Positions 20,396 to 28,642 of a stretch of DNA of 38,985 nucleotides are shown here, in pieces. This stretch comes from Alphaproteobacteria bacterium (GTDB taxonomy: Bacteria > Pseudomonadota > Alphaproteobacteria > Rhodobacterales > Rhodobacteraceae). Numbering within the stretch: the first letter of the stretch is position 1; every line of letters starts with the position of its first letter. A program made the translations under genes and the position numbers. The stretch covers positions 1 through 38,985 of the forward strand of contig RFGB01000037.1 of NCBI GenBank assembly GCA_003697125.1. The letters run 5' to 3'. The notes beneath the pieces were generated by a model. The model had not been told where the DNA came from. It worked only from the letters and a program-made list of their open reading frames with translations, and ran no database searches.

Positions 20396-22381
20396 GTGAC
20401 ACGCAGGGCCTGGATTCTCCTGGCGGCGCTGGGGGTGGCGGCGGTGCTGCTGCTGATCGCGGGCTTCGGCGCCCAGGGCTGGAAGGGTCAGCTGGCGCTG
20501 GCCGGCATCGCCATCGCCGCGGCGGGCCTGTGGGCCGGGCGGACGGTGATCGGCGACTTGTGGCTGCTGCGCATCTCGCGGGCGGAATTCGGCGTCTCGG
20601 ACCTGCAGGCGAACTACACCCGCACCTATGCCTGGATGGCCAACCAGCTGGGGCATTTCACCCTGGGGCTGGGGACCGCGCTGGCCTATCTGTGGCTGGT
20701 GGAGGGGCTGCAGGAGGCGCTGGGCCACCTGACCGCGCCCCCGGCGGGGGCGGCGCTGACCGGCCCGGTGGCGGCCGCGGCGGTCACGGGGCTGGCGGCG
20801 GCGGTGATGTGGCGGCGGCTGTCCGGGCTTTGCCCGGCGCCGCTCGATGCGGCCGAGGGCGCCGTTCCCGCCACCGCGCCGCTGCGGCGCGCCACGGCCT
20901 TCTTCACCGTGATGCTGCTGCTCGGGGCGGTGGCGGCCACCTGGCCGACGGCGCAGGTGGCGCGGGCCGCGGGCCTTGTCTTCGCCGTGGCGGTGGCGCT
21001 GGCGGCGCTGGATCAGGCCCGCCGCCGGGGGGATGCCGGCGCCGCCCGGCCGCACCAGCCCGGCGGCTGCCGGGGGCTGTGGCTGATCGTGCTCGCCGCC
21101 GCGCTCGGCGCCTTCGCGGTCTGGTTCTTCGCCATCGCCATGCTCGCCCCGGGGGGCGCGTGGGCCGACCCCGACCGGCTGGCCGGCATCATCACCGGCA
21201 TGGGCGCGGCCTTCGTCTCGCTGGCGGTCTGGGGCACCAAGGAATTCGGCAATGACCAGCGCGGCATCCTGACCGAGCTTCAGCGCGCCCGGACGCTCCG
21301 CGGCCCGGACTGCCCCGCGCGCGAGGCCGGGCTGCGCCTGCGCGAGGAGGGGCTGTGGGACAGCATTGCCGACGGCTTCTTCTATGTCACCGGGGCGGTG
21401 CTGGCGGTGGGGATCATCGCCTCGCCCCCGCGGCTGGGCGACGGCTTCGTGCAGAGCGGCTGGGAGCTGGGCGCGGTCGCCTTCTTCACCGCGATGATGC
21501 TGCTCCTCGGCCGGCGCTATGCCTATCGCGCCCGCGCCATCGACCTGACCGGCGTGCCCTATGCCTGCCGGCTGGGGCTGGTGGAGGTGCCGGTGACCGT
21601 GGTCGCGGGGCGCGACCGGCTGACCCCCCGCCAGGATCTGTGCGACCTCGATGCGCTGGGGCTGGCGATGTCGGCGCTGGACCGCAACGCCGCGCCGCTG
21701 CCGCCGATCGTCGTCTTCGGCCGGCGCGGGGCCGGAAAGTCGCCCCTGGTGATCGCGCTGGCCTGCGAGGCGGGGCTGTCGCCGCTGCCGGTCAGCCTGT
21801 GCGCGCGGTTTCCCGACGGCGCCCCCGAACGGATCCGGGTGCGGTATGCCGCCTATGACCGCGCCCGGCTGGACGAGGCCGCCGACCCGGTGGCGATCCG
21901 CCATGCCTATCGTAGCGGGATCGACAACCCGCTGCTGGTCGACGGCCAGCTGCTGTGGGACCTGGCGCGGGCCGATGTCGCGGTGATCGACAACATCCCA
22001 TGGCGGGCGCTGGGCTTCGCGGAAGGCGCCATGCGGCCCGTCCCGCGGCTCGCGCGGCTGATCGCGGCGCTGTCGCGTTCGGCCTGCTGCACGATCTGGG
22101 CCATTGACCCGCCGCCCGAGCCCGCCGGGGACGGGTCGGAGCGGGTGCAGGACGCGACGCTTCAGCGCGCGGCCGAGGCCTTCGCGGCGCATCTGGCCGC
22201 CGCCACCCCCGGGCCGCGGCGCGATCCCGAGGCAATCCTGGTGCGGGTCGAGGACAGCCGCGCCCGGCGCTGCGCAATGCTCGAGGCGCTGTGGCGGGCG
22301 ATCGACCGGCCGGATTCGCCGCCGCGGCGCCACGATGCCGTCTGCCCGCCCGCCGCCGGAAGCCGGGCCGATCCGCAGTGA
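20396..22381 (+). CDS. Polytopic membrane protein with C-terminal P-loop NTPase domain
   Basis: A 661-residue protein of no family I recognise. About ten hydrophobic segments lie in residues ~5-380 (for example 5-27, 31-50, 80-105, 222-245, 358-378). A cytoplasmic domain (~385-661) follows with a Walker A motif GRRGAGKS near residue 441 and a Walker B-like VAVIDN near 527. That suggests a membrane-anchored ATP- or GTP-driven or switching protein. The start is GTG 20396 directly behind GGAGAG. Its stop overlaps the next start (GTGA), so it is translationally coupled to the CpdB-like phosphoesterase, implying joint function. It could be a STAND-like sensor or a transport regulator; nothing in the sequence decides this. 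Confidence 0.8.
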   Translation: MTRRAWILLAALGVAAVLLLIAGFGAQGWKGQLALAGIAIAAAGLWAGRTVIGDLWLLRISRAEFGVSDLQANYTRTYAWMANQLGHFTLGLGTALAYLWLVEGLQEALGHLTAPPAGAALTGPVAAAAVTGLAAAVMWRRLSGLCPAPLDAAEGAVPATAPLRRATAFFTVMLLLGAVAATWPTAQVARAAGLVFAVAVALAALDQARRRGDAGAARPHQPGGCRGLWLIVLAAALGAFAVWFFAIAMLAPGGAWADPDRLAGIITGMGAAFVSLAVWGTKEFGNDQRGILTELQRARTLRGPDCPAREAGLRLREEGLWDSIADGFFYVTGAVLAVGIIASPPRLGDGFVQSGWELGAVAFFTAMMLLLGRRYAYRARAIDLTGVPYACRLGLVEVPVTVVAGRDRLTPRQDLCDLDALGLAMSALDRNAAPLPPIVVFGRRGAGKSPLVIALACEAGLSPLPVSLCARFPDGAPERIRVRYAAYDRARLDEAADPVAIRHAYRSGIDNPLLVDGQLLWDLARADVAVIDNIPWRALGFAEGAMRPVPRLARLIAALSRSACCTIWAIDPPPEPAGDGSERVQDATLQRAAEAFAAHLAAATPGPRRDPEAILVRVEDSRARRCAMLEALWRAIDRPDSPPRRHDAVCPPAAGSRADPQ

Positions 22382-24261
22382 CCGCCCCGCCGCCCCGCAT
22401 CGCCCGTGCCCCGCGCCGGGCGCAGGTCCGGCTGCGCATCCTGTGCACCACCGACCTGCATGCCCATGTCCTGGGGCACGACTATGCCACCGGCGAACCC
22501 GATCCCGCCGGCGGGCTGGCGCGGGCGGCCAGCCTGATCGACGCGCTGCGCGCCGAGGCGCCGGGGGCGATCCTGCTCGACAATGGCGACCATCTGACCG
22601 GCGCGCCGCTGGGCGACCATCCCGGCCCGGGGCCACATCCGGTGATCGCCGCGATGAACCTGATCGGCTATGACGCGGGAACCCCGGGCAATCACGATCT
22701 CGACCATGGCCCGGGATTTCTCGCCCGCGCCTGCGCGGCGGCGGCCTTTCCGCTGGTCTCGGCCAACCTCGCCCGCCGCGCGGGGCCCGATCCGCTCGGC
22801 GATGCGCTGCTTCTGCCCCCCTTCGTCATCATCGAGCGGGCGCTGCCCGATGCGGCCGGCCGGATGCACCCGGTCCGCATCGGGGTGATCGGTTTCCTGC
22901 CGCCGCAGACCCTGATCTGGAACCGCAGGCATCTGGACGATGGCTGGGCGGTGCGCGACATCGCCGAGGCCGCCCGCGCCTGGGTGCCGCGGATGCGCGA
23001 AGCGGGCGCCGATCTGGTGGTGGCGCTGTGCCATTCCGGCATCGACCCCGGCCCGGCCCGGCCGGGGATGGAGAATGCCGCCGGCCGGCTTGCCGCCATG
23101 CCCGGCATCGATGCGGTGGTGGCCGGCCATCAGCACCTGCTGTTCCCCGGCCCCGATTTCGCCGCCGGCGCGGGGATCGATCCCCGCGCCGGGCGCATCC
23201 ATGGCCGCCCGGTGGTGATGGCGGGATGCCGGGGAACCCATGTCGGGGTGATCGACCTTTCGCTTTGCCGCGATTCTCGGGGCTGGCGGGTGACGGGGGC
23301 CAGGGTCTCGAACCGCCCGGTGGCGCGCCGCAGCCGCGGCCGGATCGAACCCCTGTTCGCCGAGCGGCGCGACATCGTCGCGGCCACCGCCGCCGCCCAT
23401 GCCGCGACACTGGCCCGCGCCCGGCGGCGGGTGGGCTTCACCGCCACCGCGCTCAGCACCCATTTCGCCCTGGTGGCCGACTGCGCCGCGCTGCAGCTGA
23501 TCGCGGATGCGCAGATCCGGTATCTGCGCAGGGCGCTGCGCGGGACCGCGCAGGCGGGACTGCCGATTCTTGCGGCGGTGGCACCGGCGCGCGCCGGCGG
23601 CCGCGGGGGGCCGGCGCATTACACCGACATCCCGCCCGGCCCGCTGACCGCGGGGCACATCGCCAGCCTGTGCCCGTTCCACAACACGGTCTGGGCGCTG
23701 GAAATCCACGGCGCCATGCTGGCCGAATGGCTGGAGATGTCGGCCGGGCTGTTCCACCGCATCGCGCCGGGGGCATGCGATGCGCAGCTGATCGATCCGG
23801 CGCGGCCCGCCTTCGGCTTCGACATCATCAAGGGGATGGAATATCGCATCGACCTCGCCCGCCCCCCGCGCTATGGCCCCGACGGCAGCCTGCTCCACCC
23901 CGGCAGCCGGCGCATCGCCGGGCTGGGATTCGCCGGCCGGCCGGTCACGCCCGGGCAGCGCTTCGTGATCGCCACCTCGGACTATCGCGCCGCGGGCGGC
24001 GGCAACTTCCCGGGCACCGGCCCGGCCGCGGTCGTCCACCGCGGGGGCGAATCGATCCGCGATCTGGTCGCGGACCATGTCCGCGCGCTTGGCCGGCTGG
24101 AGGTCCGGCCGGCGGGCAACTGGGGCTTCGTGCCGATGCCGGGCACCACGGTCCTGTTCGAGACCAGCCCCCGGGCCGATCCCGCCACCATCGGCGGGCT
24201 GGCGGTCGAACGCGCCGGCAGGGGCGCGGGGGGGTTCGCGCGCTTCCGCCTCCGGCTGTGA
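22378..24261 (+). CDS. CpdB-like metallophosphoesterase / 5'-nucleotidase
   Basis: A 627-residue member of the 5'-nucleotidase / 2',3'-cyclic-nucleotide phosphodiesterase family. N-terminal calcineurin-like domain with metal ligands TTDLHAH, DNGDHLTG, PGNHDLD, CHSG and AGHQH; C-terminal nucleotide-binding domain with GGRGGPAHYTDIP and YRAAGGGNFPG, closely resembling CpdB. Homologues usually carry a signal peptide and act in the periplasm, but here the N-terminus (VTAPPPRIARAPRRAQ, then the first strand) shows none. The start GTG 22378 overlaps the upstream stop by four bases; the track's start at 22291 would also not give a signal peptide. Whether it is cytoplasmic or delivered by its membrane partner is open. 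Confidence 0.88.
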   Translation: MTAPPPRIARAPRRAQVRLRILCTTDLHAHVLGHDYATGEPDPAGGLARAASLIDALRAEAPGAILLDNGDHLTGAPLGDHPGPGPHPVIAAMNLIGYDAGTPGNHDLDHGPGFLARACAAAAFPLVSANLARRAGPDPLGDALLLPPFVIIERALPDAAGRMHPVRIGVIGFLPPQTLIWNRRHLDDGWAVRDIAEAARAWVPRMREAGADLVVALCHSGIDPGPARPGMENAAGRLAAMPGIDAVVAGHQHLLFPGPDFAAGAGIDPRAGRIHGRPVVMAGCRGTHVGVIDLSLCRDSRGWRVTGARVSNRPVARRSRGRIEPLFAERRDIVAATAAAHAATLARARRRVGFTATALSTHFALVADCAALQLIADAQIRYLRRALRGTAQAGLPILAAVAPARAGGRGGPAHYTDIPPGPLTAGHIASLCPFHNTVWALEIHGAMLAEWLEMSAGLFHRIAPGACDAQLIDPARPAFGFDIIKGMEYRIDLARPPRYGPDGSLLHPGSRRIAGLGFAGRPVTPGQRFVIATSDYRAAGGGNFPGTGPAAVVHRGGESIRDLVADHVRALGRLEVRPAGNWGFVPMPGTTVLFETSPRADPATIGGLAVERAGRGAGGFARFRLRL

Positions 24262-24281
24262 CCCCGCCCCCGGGGTGCGGC

Positions 24282-24310
24282 TTGCAAATCCGCCGCCGGC
24301 GGGTCTATAG
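24282..24310 (+). promoter_or_regulatory. Candidate efp promoter
   Basis: CTTGCAA with TTGCAA at 24282-24287 and CTATAG at 24305-24310 are 17 bases apart, close to the alphaproteobacterial housekeeping consensus. The efp ATG follows about 34 bases later. This is the strongest promoter-like pair in the window. Confidence 0.6.
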
Positions 24311-24343
24311 CGTCGGCGTTCCCAGCCCCCCGAGGATCCCGCG

Positions 24344-24907
24344 ATGCCCAAGATCTACGGCAACGAAATCCGGCCCGGCAACATCATCGAACATGACGGC
24401 GGCCTGTGGGTCGCGGTCAGGACCAGCCATGTCAAGCCGGGCAAGGGCGGTGCCTTCGCCCAGGTCGAACTCAAGAACATCCGCGACGGGCGCAAGCTGA
24501 ACGAGCGCTTCCGCTCGGAAGACAAGGTCGAGCGCGTGCGGCTCGAGCAGAAGGACCAGCAATTCCTTTACGAGAGCAACGGGATGCTGGTGTTCATGGA
24601 TACCGAGACCTTCGAGCAGGTGGAGCTTCCCGCCGACATCCTCGGCGACCGGCGCCCGTTTCTGCAGGACGGCATGACCGTGCAGATCGAATACTACGAG
24701 AGCGAGGCGCTGAGCGTGACGCTTCCCGAGAAGGTCGTCTGCACCGTCGCCGAGACCGAGCCGGTCGTGAAGGGCCAGACCGCCGCCAACAGCTACAAGC
24801 CCGCGGTTCTGGACAACGGCGTGCGCATCACCGTGCCGCCCTTCATCGGTCCCGGCGAATCGATCGTCGTCAATACCGAAACCCTCGAATACGTCGAACG
24901 CGCCTGA
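24344..24907 (+). CDS. efp: Elongation factor P
   Basis: Rescues ribosomes stalled on polyproline stretches. The 187-residue protein has the standard three-domain length, begins [13 protein letters not shown] and carries the modification loop [10 protein letters not shown] with lysine at position 34, the residue beta-lysylated by EpmA in EpmA/B organisms; neither modification gene is in the window. The C-terminal OB domain has the usual [17 protein letters not shown] signature. It has its own promoter-like sequence and lies 27 bases upstream of the inositol-phosphatase-type gene, likely cotranscribed. Identification is secure. Confidence 0.97.
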   Translation: MPKIYGNEIRPGNIIEHDGGLWVAVRTSHVKPGKGGAFAQVELKNIRDGRKLNERFRSEDKVERVRLEQKDQQFLYESNGMLVFMDTETFEQVELPADILGDRRPFLQDGMTVQIEYYESEALSVTLPEKVVCTVAETEPVVKGQTAANSYKPAVLDNGVRITVPPFIGPGESIVVNTETLEYVERA

Positions 24908-24934
24908 CCGGCGCGTGACCGCCATGGAGCCCCG

Positions 24935-25747
24935 ATGTCCACGGCCTCGCCCACGCTCAACGTGATGATCCGCGCCGTGCGCCGCGCCGCCCGCGCGCTG
25001 GTGCGCGACTTCGGCGAGGTCGAGAACCTCCAGGTGTCGATGAAGTCGGCCGGCGACTTCGTCTCGAAGGCCGACATCCGCGCCGAGCAGATCCTGCGCG
25101 AGGAGCTTCTGGGCGCGCGTCCGGCCTATGGCTGGCTGGGCGAGGAGGGCGGCGAGACCCCCGGGCGCGACCCCACCCGGCGCTGGATCGTCGACCCGCT
25201 GGACGGAACCAGCAACTTCCTGCACGGCATCCCGCACTGGGCGATCTCGGTGGCGCTGGAACACAAGGGCGAGATCGTCGCCGGCGTGGTCTACGACCCG
25301 GCCAAGGACGAGATGTTCACCGCCGAGAAGGGCGCGGGCGCCTGGCTGAACGACCGCCGCATCCGCGCAAGCGGCCGGCGCGACCTGATCGAATGCCTGT
25401 TCGCCACCGGCGTGCCCTTCGCCGCCAGCGCCGACCTGCCCTCCACGCTCGCCGATCTCGCCAGGCTGATGCCGCACTGCGCCGGGGTGCGGCGCTTCGG
25501 TTCCGCGGCGCTCGATCTCGCCTGGGTCGCGGCCGGGCGCTATGACGGCTTCTGGGAACGCGGCCTGAACCGCTGGGATATCGCGGCGGGCCTCCTGCTC
25601 GTGCAGGAGGCGGGAGGCCTCAGCGCCAGCCTCACCGGCCAGCCGGTCCTCGCCTCGGGCGCCGTCGTCGCCGCAAATCCGCAGGTCTTCGACCGGCTGC
25701 GCGCCATCCTGCTTGCCGCCGAACCCAGCCGGGCCACCCGCGGCTGA
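24935..25747 (+). CDS. suhB: Inositol-1-monophosphatase family protein (SuhB)
   Basis: Mg2+-dependent phosphatase of the IMPase superfamily, 270 residues. Metal-binding motifs are intact: GEEGGE, DPLDGTSNFLHG and the distal WDIAAGLLLVQEAGG. In proteobacteria SuhB also acts in rRNA antitermination; alphaproteobacterial members are commonly placed next to efp, as here. Other sugar-phosphate substrates are possible because the family is promiscuous. The ATG at 24935 follows GGAGCCCCG, 27 bases after efp. It converges with the ygfZ-like gene across 122 GC-rich bases. Confidence 0.93.
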   Translation: MSTASPTLNVMIRAVRRAARALVRDFGEVENLQVSMKSAGDFVSKADIRAEQILREELLGARPAYGWLGEEGGETPGRDPTRRWIVDPLDGTSNFLHGIPHWAISVALEHKGEIVAGVVYDPAKDEMFTAEKGAGAWLNDRRIRASGRRDLIECLFATGVPFAASADLPSTLADLARLMPHCAGVRRFGSAALDLAWVAAGRYDGFWERGLNRWDIAAGLLLVQEAGGLSASLTGQPVLASGAVVAANPQVFDRLRAILLAAEPSRATRG

Positions 25748-25869
25748 TCCCGGGCGCCGCCCCACGGGCAGGCCGCGGCCGGGCGGGGCCCATGGGGGCC
25801 GCGCGAAGGCCCGACCCGGGCGGCGGCGGCGACGGGGCGGGCGGGGGCCACGCCCGGCCGCGGCGCCGG
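25748..25869. other. Convergent GC-rich spacer
   Basis: The space between the suhB and ygfZ-like stops is extremely G/C-rich with many overlapping inverted repeats (for example GGCCCATGGGGGCC) but no T-run on either strand. It may contain bidirectional pausing structure; I do not assign a terminator. Confidence 0.35.
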
Positions 25870-26685
25870 TCACAGGCGTTCCAGAACCTCGATGCGCGCG
25901 GCGCCCGCGGTCAGCGGGCCGTCGGCACGGTCGAAGCGCAGCTGGGCGATGCCGCGCCCGCCCAGCGCCGAGCAGATCCGCCCCGCCGCCCGGTCGCCGG
26001 CCATCACCGGGCTTCCCGCCGCCGGCGTGTCGCCATGGATCGCCACCCGCGCCAGCCCCCGGCGCAGCTCGGCCCGGTGCTTCATCCGCGCGGTGACCTC
26101 CTGGCCGACATAGCAGCCCTTGCGGAAATCCACCCCCCGGAACCGCTCGAACCCCGCCTCGAGAATGTAGCTCTCGCCGGGAATCAGCTCGCTGCCGCGC
26201 GCGGGCACGCCCAGCCCGATGCGCAGCGCCTCATAGGCCGCGGCCGGGGCCGGATCGCCGCCCAGCGCCGCATGCACCGCCGCGGGATCGGCGGCATAGA
26301 TCCGCAGACCCAGATCGGGATGGCGCGGATCGGCCACCGCCAGCGCGCCATCCGCCGCCGGCCAGTCCCCGCCCGGCCAGGCCAGCACCACCGACAGGCC
26401 CGCCGGGGCGATGGTCACATCGCGCCGCAGCCGGTACATCCCCAGCCGCGCGGCCAGCTGATCGGCCCCGTCGGAGGCGACGTCGAGCAGCACCGCATCC
26501 CCCGCATCGACAAGGATGAAGTCGAACAGATATTTGCCCTGCGGCGTCAGCAGCGCGGCATAGAGCGCCCGGTCCGGACCGAGGCGGCCCACGTCATTGG
26601 TCACGATGCCCTGCAGGAAGGGCCGCACATCCGCACCGGTCAGCCGCAGCACCGTCCGGGTGTCATCGGTCAGCAGGTTCCCCAT
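25870..26685 (-). CDS. ygfZ: YgfZ/GcvT-domain folate-binding protein
   Basis: A 271-residue YgfZ-family protein, a tetrahydrofolate-dependent factor for Fe-S cluster assembly or repair. The diagnostic KGCYVGQEVTARMKHR motif with its conserved cysteine is present near residue 200. The N-terminus RPFLQGIVTNDV is also typical. The start ATG 26685 was chosen from the family N-terminus; the track ORF extends upstream through the divergent gene. A minus-strand promoter candidate lies 45-70 bases upstream. It is divergent from the DUF2064 gene. Confidence 0.92.
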   Translation of the reverse strand: MGNLLTDDTRTVLRLTGADVRPFLQGIVTNDVGRLGPDRALYAALLTPQGKYLFDFILVDAGDAVLLDVASDGADQLAARLGMYRLRRDVTIAPAGLSVVLAWPGGDWPAADGALAVADPRHPDLGLRIYAADPAAVHAALGGDPAPAAAYEALRIGLGVPARGSELIPGESYILEAGFERFRGVDFRKGCYVGQEVTARMKHRAELRRGLARVAIHGDTPAAGSPVMAGDRAAGRICSALGGRGIAQLRFDRADGPLTAGAARIEVLERL

Positions 26686-26729
26686 CGCCGCCCCCGGGGC
26701 AAATCCCCTCGCCTCGCACCGGCCCGACA

Positions 26730-26757
26730 GGTATACAGGGGATGAGCCCCATTCAAG
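26730..26757 (-). promoter_or_regulatory. Candidate ygfZ promoter
   Basis: On the minus strand CTTGAA (26757-26752) and TATACC (26735-26730) are 16 bases apart. The spacer contains the inverted repeat GGGG-CTCAT-CCCC, which could be an operator. The ygfZ start is 45 bases downstream. Confidence 0.45.
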
Positions 26758-26841
26758 CGCAGCCGCCGAGATGACCGCCCGAACCCCGCCTTGCGCGCAG
26801 CCCACGCGGTTCGCCACTGCCCTGACGGAGGGGGCGGTCCG

Positions 26842-27453
26842 TTGACCGGCCGCCAGCGGCGGATCGTCCTGGTGCTCGCCGACATGCGCGCCGGCCGGGC
26901 CATGCCCGCGCTGGCCCGCGATATCGGCCCGGTCGCCGCGGCATGGTGGTATCGCCACCAGATCGCCGCCCTCCTGCGCCGCATCGGCGGCGACCCGCGC
27001 TGGGAAACCTGGCTGGCCATGCCCGGCAGGCAGGCCTGGCCGCGCCTGCCCGGCCTGCCGCGGATCGATCCCGGCCCCGGCGATCCGGGCCGGCGTCTTG
27101 CGCGGATCTTCCGCGACATGCCGCCCGGGCCGGTGCTGGCCATCCTGCCCGATGCGCCGGGCATCCGGCCCGCGCATCTGGCCGAAGCCTTCGCGATGCT
27201 GGGCCGGATGGAGGCGGTGTTCGGCCCCACGCCCGACGGCGGTTTCTGGCTGGCCGGGCTGGCCCGCGGCCGCCGGCCGGCCCCGGCCGGGCTGTTCGCC
27301 GGGGTGCGATGGAACACGCCCCACGCGCTGGCCGACAGCATCCGGGGCCTGAATGCCAGGCGGATCGGCTTCGCCGCGCCGCTGGCCCGGGTGACCCGCG
27401 CCCGGGACCTGGCGACGCTGCGGCGCGACCCGTCGGCGCTGCCCTTCCCCTGA
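26842..27453 (+). CDS. DUF2064/TIGR04282-type transferase homologue, eroded motif
   Basis: A 203-residue GT-A-like protein of the DUF2064 (TIGR04282) family, whose members are annotated as glycosyl- or nucleotidyl-transferases of uncertain role. The family body is clear: AAWWYRHQ, RLARIFRDMPPGPV, PDAPGI, FGPTPDGGFWLAGL, VRWNTPHAL. The N-terminal substrate-binding motif, normally like KxPxPGxVKTRL, reads ADMRAGRAMPAL here: the lysines and KTR are gone. That suggests altered or lost catalysis. I prefer TTG 26842 (behind ACGGAGGGGGCGG) over TTG 26791 because it gives the expected N-terminus. It converges with the PGI-like gene across 31 bases. Confidence 0.75.
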   Translation: MTGRQRRIVLVLADMRAGRAMPALARDIGPVAAAWWYRHQIAALLRRIGGDPRWETWLAMPGRQAWPRLPGLPRIDPGPGDPGRRLARIFRDMPPGPVLAILPDAPGIRPAHLAEAFAMLGRMEAVFGPTPDGGFWLAGLARGRRPAPAGLFAGVRWNTPHALADSIRGLNARRIGFAAPLARVTRARDLATLRRDPSALPFP

Positions 27454-27466
27454 TCCGGCCCGCCGC

Positions 27467-27478
27467 GCCCGGCCGGGC
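27467..27478. other. GC palindrome between convergent genes
   Basis: GCCCGGCCGGGC is a perfect 12-base palindrome in the 31-base gap between two convergent genes. It has no loop or T-run, so a terminator role is only possible, not shown. Confidence 0.25.
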
Positions 27479-27484
27479 CGGCGC

Positions 27485-28642
27485 CTAGCCGGCCCCGGAC
27501 GCGGGCCGCCGCGTGCCGGCGGCGGCGCGCAGCGGGCAGGCCGCCCACAGCTCGGCGGCCACCTCGGCACGGCGTTCGGCCAGCGCCAGAAGCCGCCCCA
27601 GCATGCGCGGGCCGCGCCCGCCATGGGCGATCACCAGCGCGGGTTCGGCCCCGGCGCCGGTCGGGGCCGCGTCCAGCGCCCGGGCGAGCGCATCGGACCG
27701 GCCGGGCGCGGCCTCGGCCAGCACGTCCCGCGCCATGGCGGCGACCGCACCGCGCCCCGCGCGCAGCGCCGCACCCAGATCCGCCCAGCCCTCGGGCCAG
27801 GCCGCGGCCGGCGCTCCGGCGCCGTCAGCCCCCCGCCGCCGGATCCCGGCGCACAGATCCGCGAAGCCCAGAAGCAGGGGAATGTTGCCCTCGGGCGGGG
27901 CGGTGCGGAAATGCGCATCCGCCTCGGCCGCGCCGCGCACCAGCTCGGCCCGGGCATCGGCGCCGATCGCCAGCGCCAGCGCCGGGTCGAGACAGGCGCC
28001 GATCGCCGCCCCCGCCGGGCCGTCGGCCAGCGGCAGGATGGCATCCCGGCCCAGCCCCAGCGCCAGGGCGGCCTCGGGCGCGCGGGTGGAGATGAGGAGC
28101 GCCGGCCCCGCCCGTCCCGGCGATGGCGGGAGCCGGCCCGCGAGCATCGCCAGGGCCGCGAGGGTCGGCGCGCTCCACTCCGCGGCATGGATGAGCGCGC
28201 GCGTCCGCGCCGGATCGAGCCGGGCGAGCAGCGCCTCCAGCCGGGCAATCTCGCCCGGCGCGACGAGATGCACCCGGCCGCCCGCCGGCGGCAGGGCGGC
28301 GAGGATCATCCGCATCGCCCGATGGGCGGCATCCGCGGCGACGATGACGAGATCGTCAGCCGGCCCGCCGGCGCCCGGCGCCGCGGGCGGGACCGGCGGC
28401 GCCACCGCCGGCAGACCGGGCGCGGTCGCGCGGCGCGCGAAGACCCCGGTCGAGATCGCCAGCCGGTTCAGGATCGCCATCGCCCCGCCGCCGAGCCCGG
28501 CGCCGTCAAGCCCGACGGCCAGGTCGCCGCCTGCCCAGCGCACCCGAAGCGGCGCGCGCCGGGGTCCGGCCCCGCCCGTGCCGTGCCGCCATCCGGCGAC
28601 GGCCAGCCATTCCAGATCCAGCCACTGCTCGCGCATCCGCAT
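27485..28642 (-). CDS. Degenerate phosphoglucose isomerase homologue
   Basis: A 385-residue protein that aligns by eye to glucose-6-phosphate isomerase but has lost its catalytic motifs. Matching stretches: RVHLV...LDPARTRALI (in PGI followed by SKTFTTxET, here AAEWSAPTL), then a collinear GAAEADAHFRTAPPEGNIPLLLG, very like the PGI segment GAxxMDxHFRxAPxExNLPVLL, and near the C-terminus LGRLLALAERRAEVAAELW, like LGxLIALYEHxVFVxGxIW. The GGSxxGP, WVGGRYS and C-terminal DQWGVELGK signatures are missing, and the usual length is ~530. It is therefore probably not an isomerase; a regulatory or structural role, or decay, is possible. Start ATG 28642 (ATG 28636 also possible). Confidence 0.65.
   Translation of the reverse strand: MRMREQWLDLEWLAVAGWRHGTGGAGPRRAPLRVRWAGGDLAVGLDGAGLGGGAMAILNRLAISTGVFARRATAPGLPAVAPPVPPAAPGAGGPADDLVIVAADAAHRAMRMILAALPPAGGRVHLVAPGEIARLEALLARLDPARTRALIHAAEWSAPTLAALAMLAGRLPPSPGRAGPALLISTRAPEAALALGLGRDAILPLADGPAGAAIGACLDPALALAIGADARAELVRGAAEADAHFRTAPPEGNIPLLLGFADLCAGIRRRGADGAGAPAAAWPEGWADLGAALRAGRGAVAAMARDVLAEAAPGRSDALARALDAAPTGAGAEPALVIAHGGRGPRMLGRLLALAERRAEVAAELWAACPLRAAAGTRRPASGAG

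Noticed and set aside
20318-22636. Long N-terminal extension of the alpha/beta hydrolase ORF (to 1029 residues)
   Set aside because: Antisense of the membrane P-loop gene; Arg/Gly/Pro-rich with no domain, and the family N-terminus begins at 20317.
22162-24351. 729-residue minus-strand ORF
   Set aside because: Opposite strand of a CpdB-like gene with all metal motifs intact; translation is low complexity.
27485-28642. Interpretation as a pseudogene
   Set aside because: The frame is open over its full length, with a start codon and block conservation; divergence of motifs alone does not prove decay.
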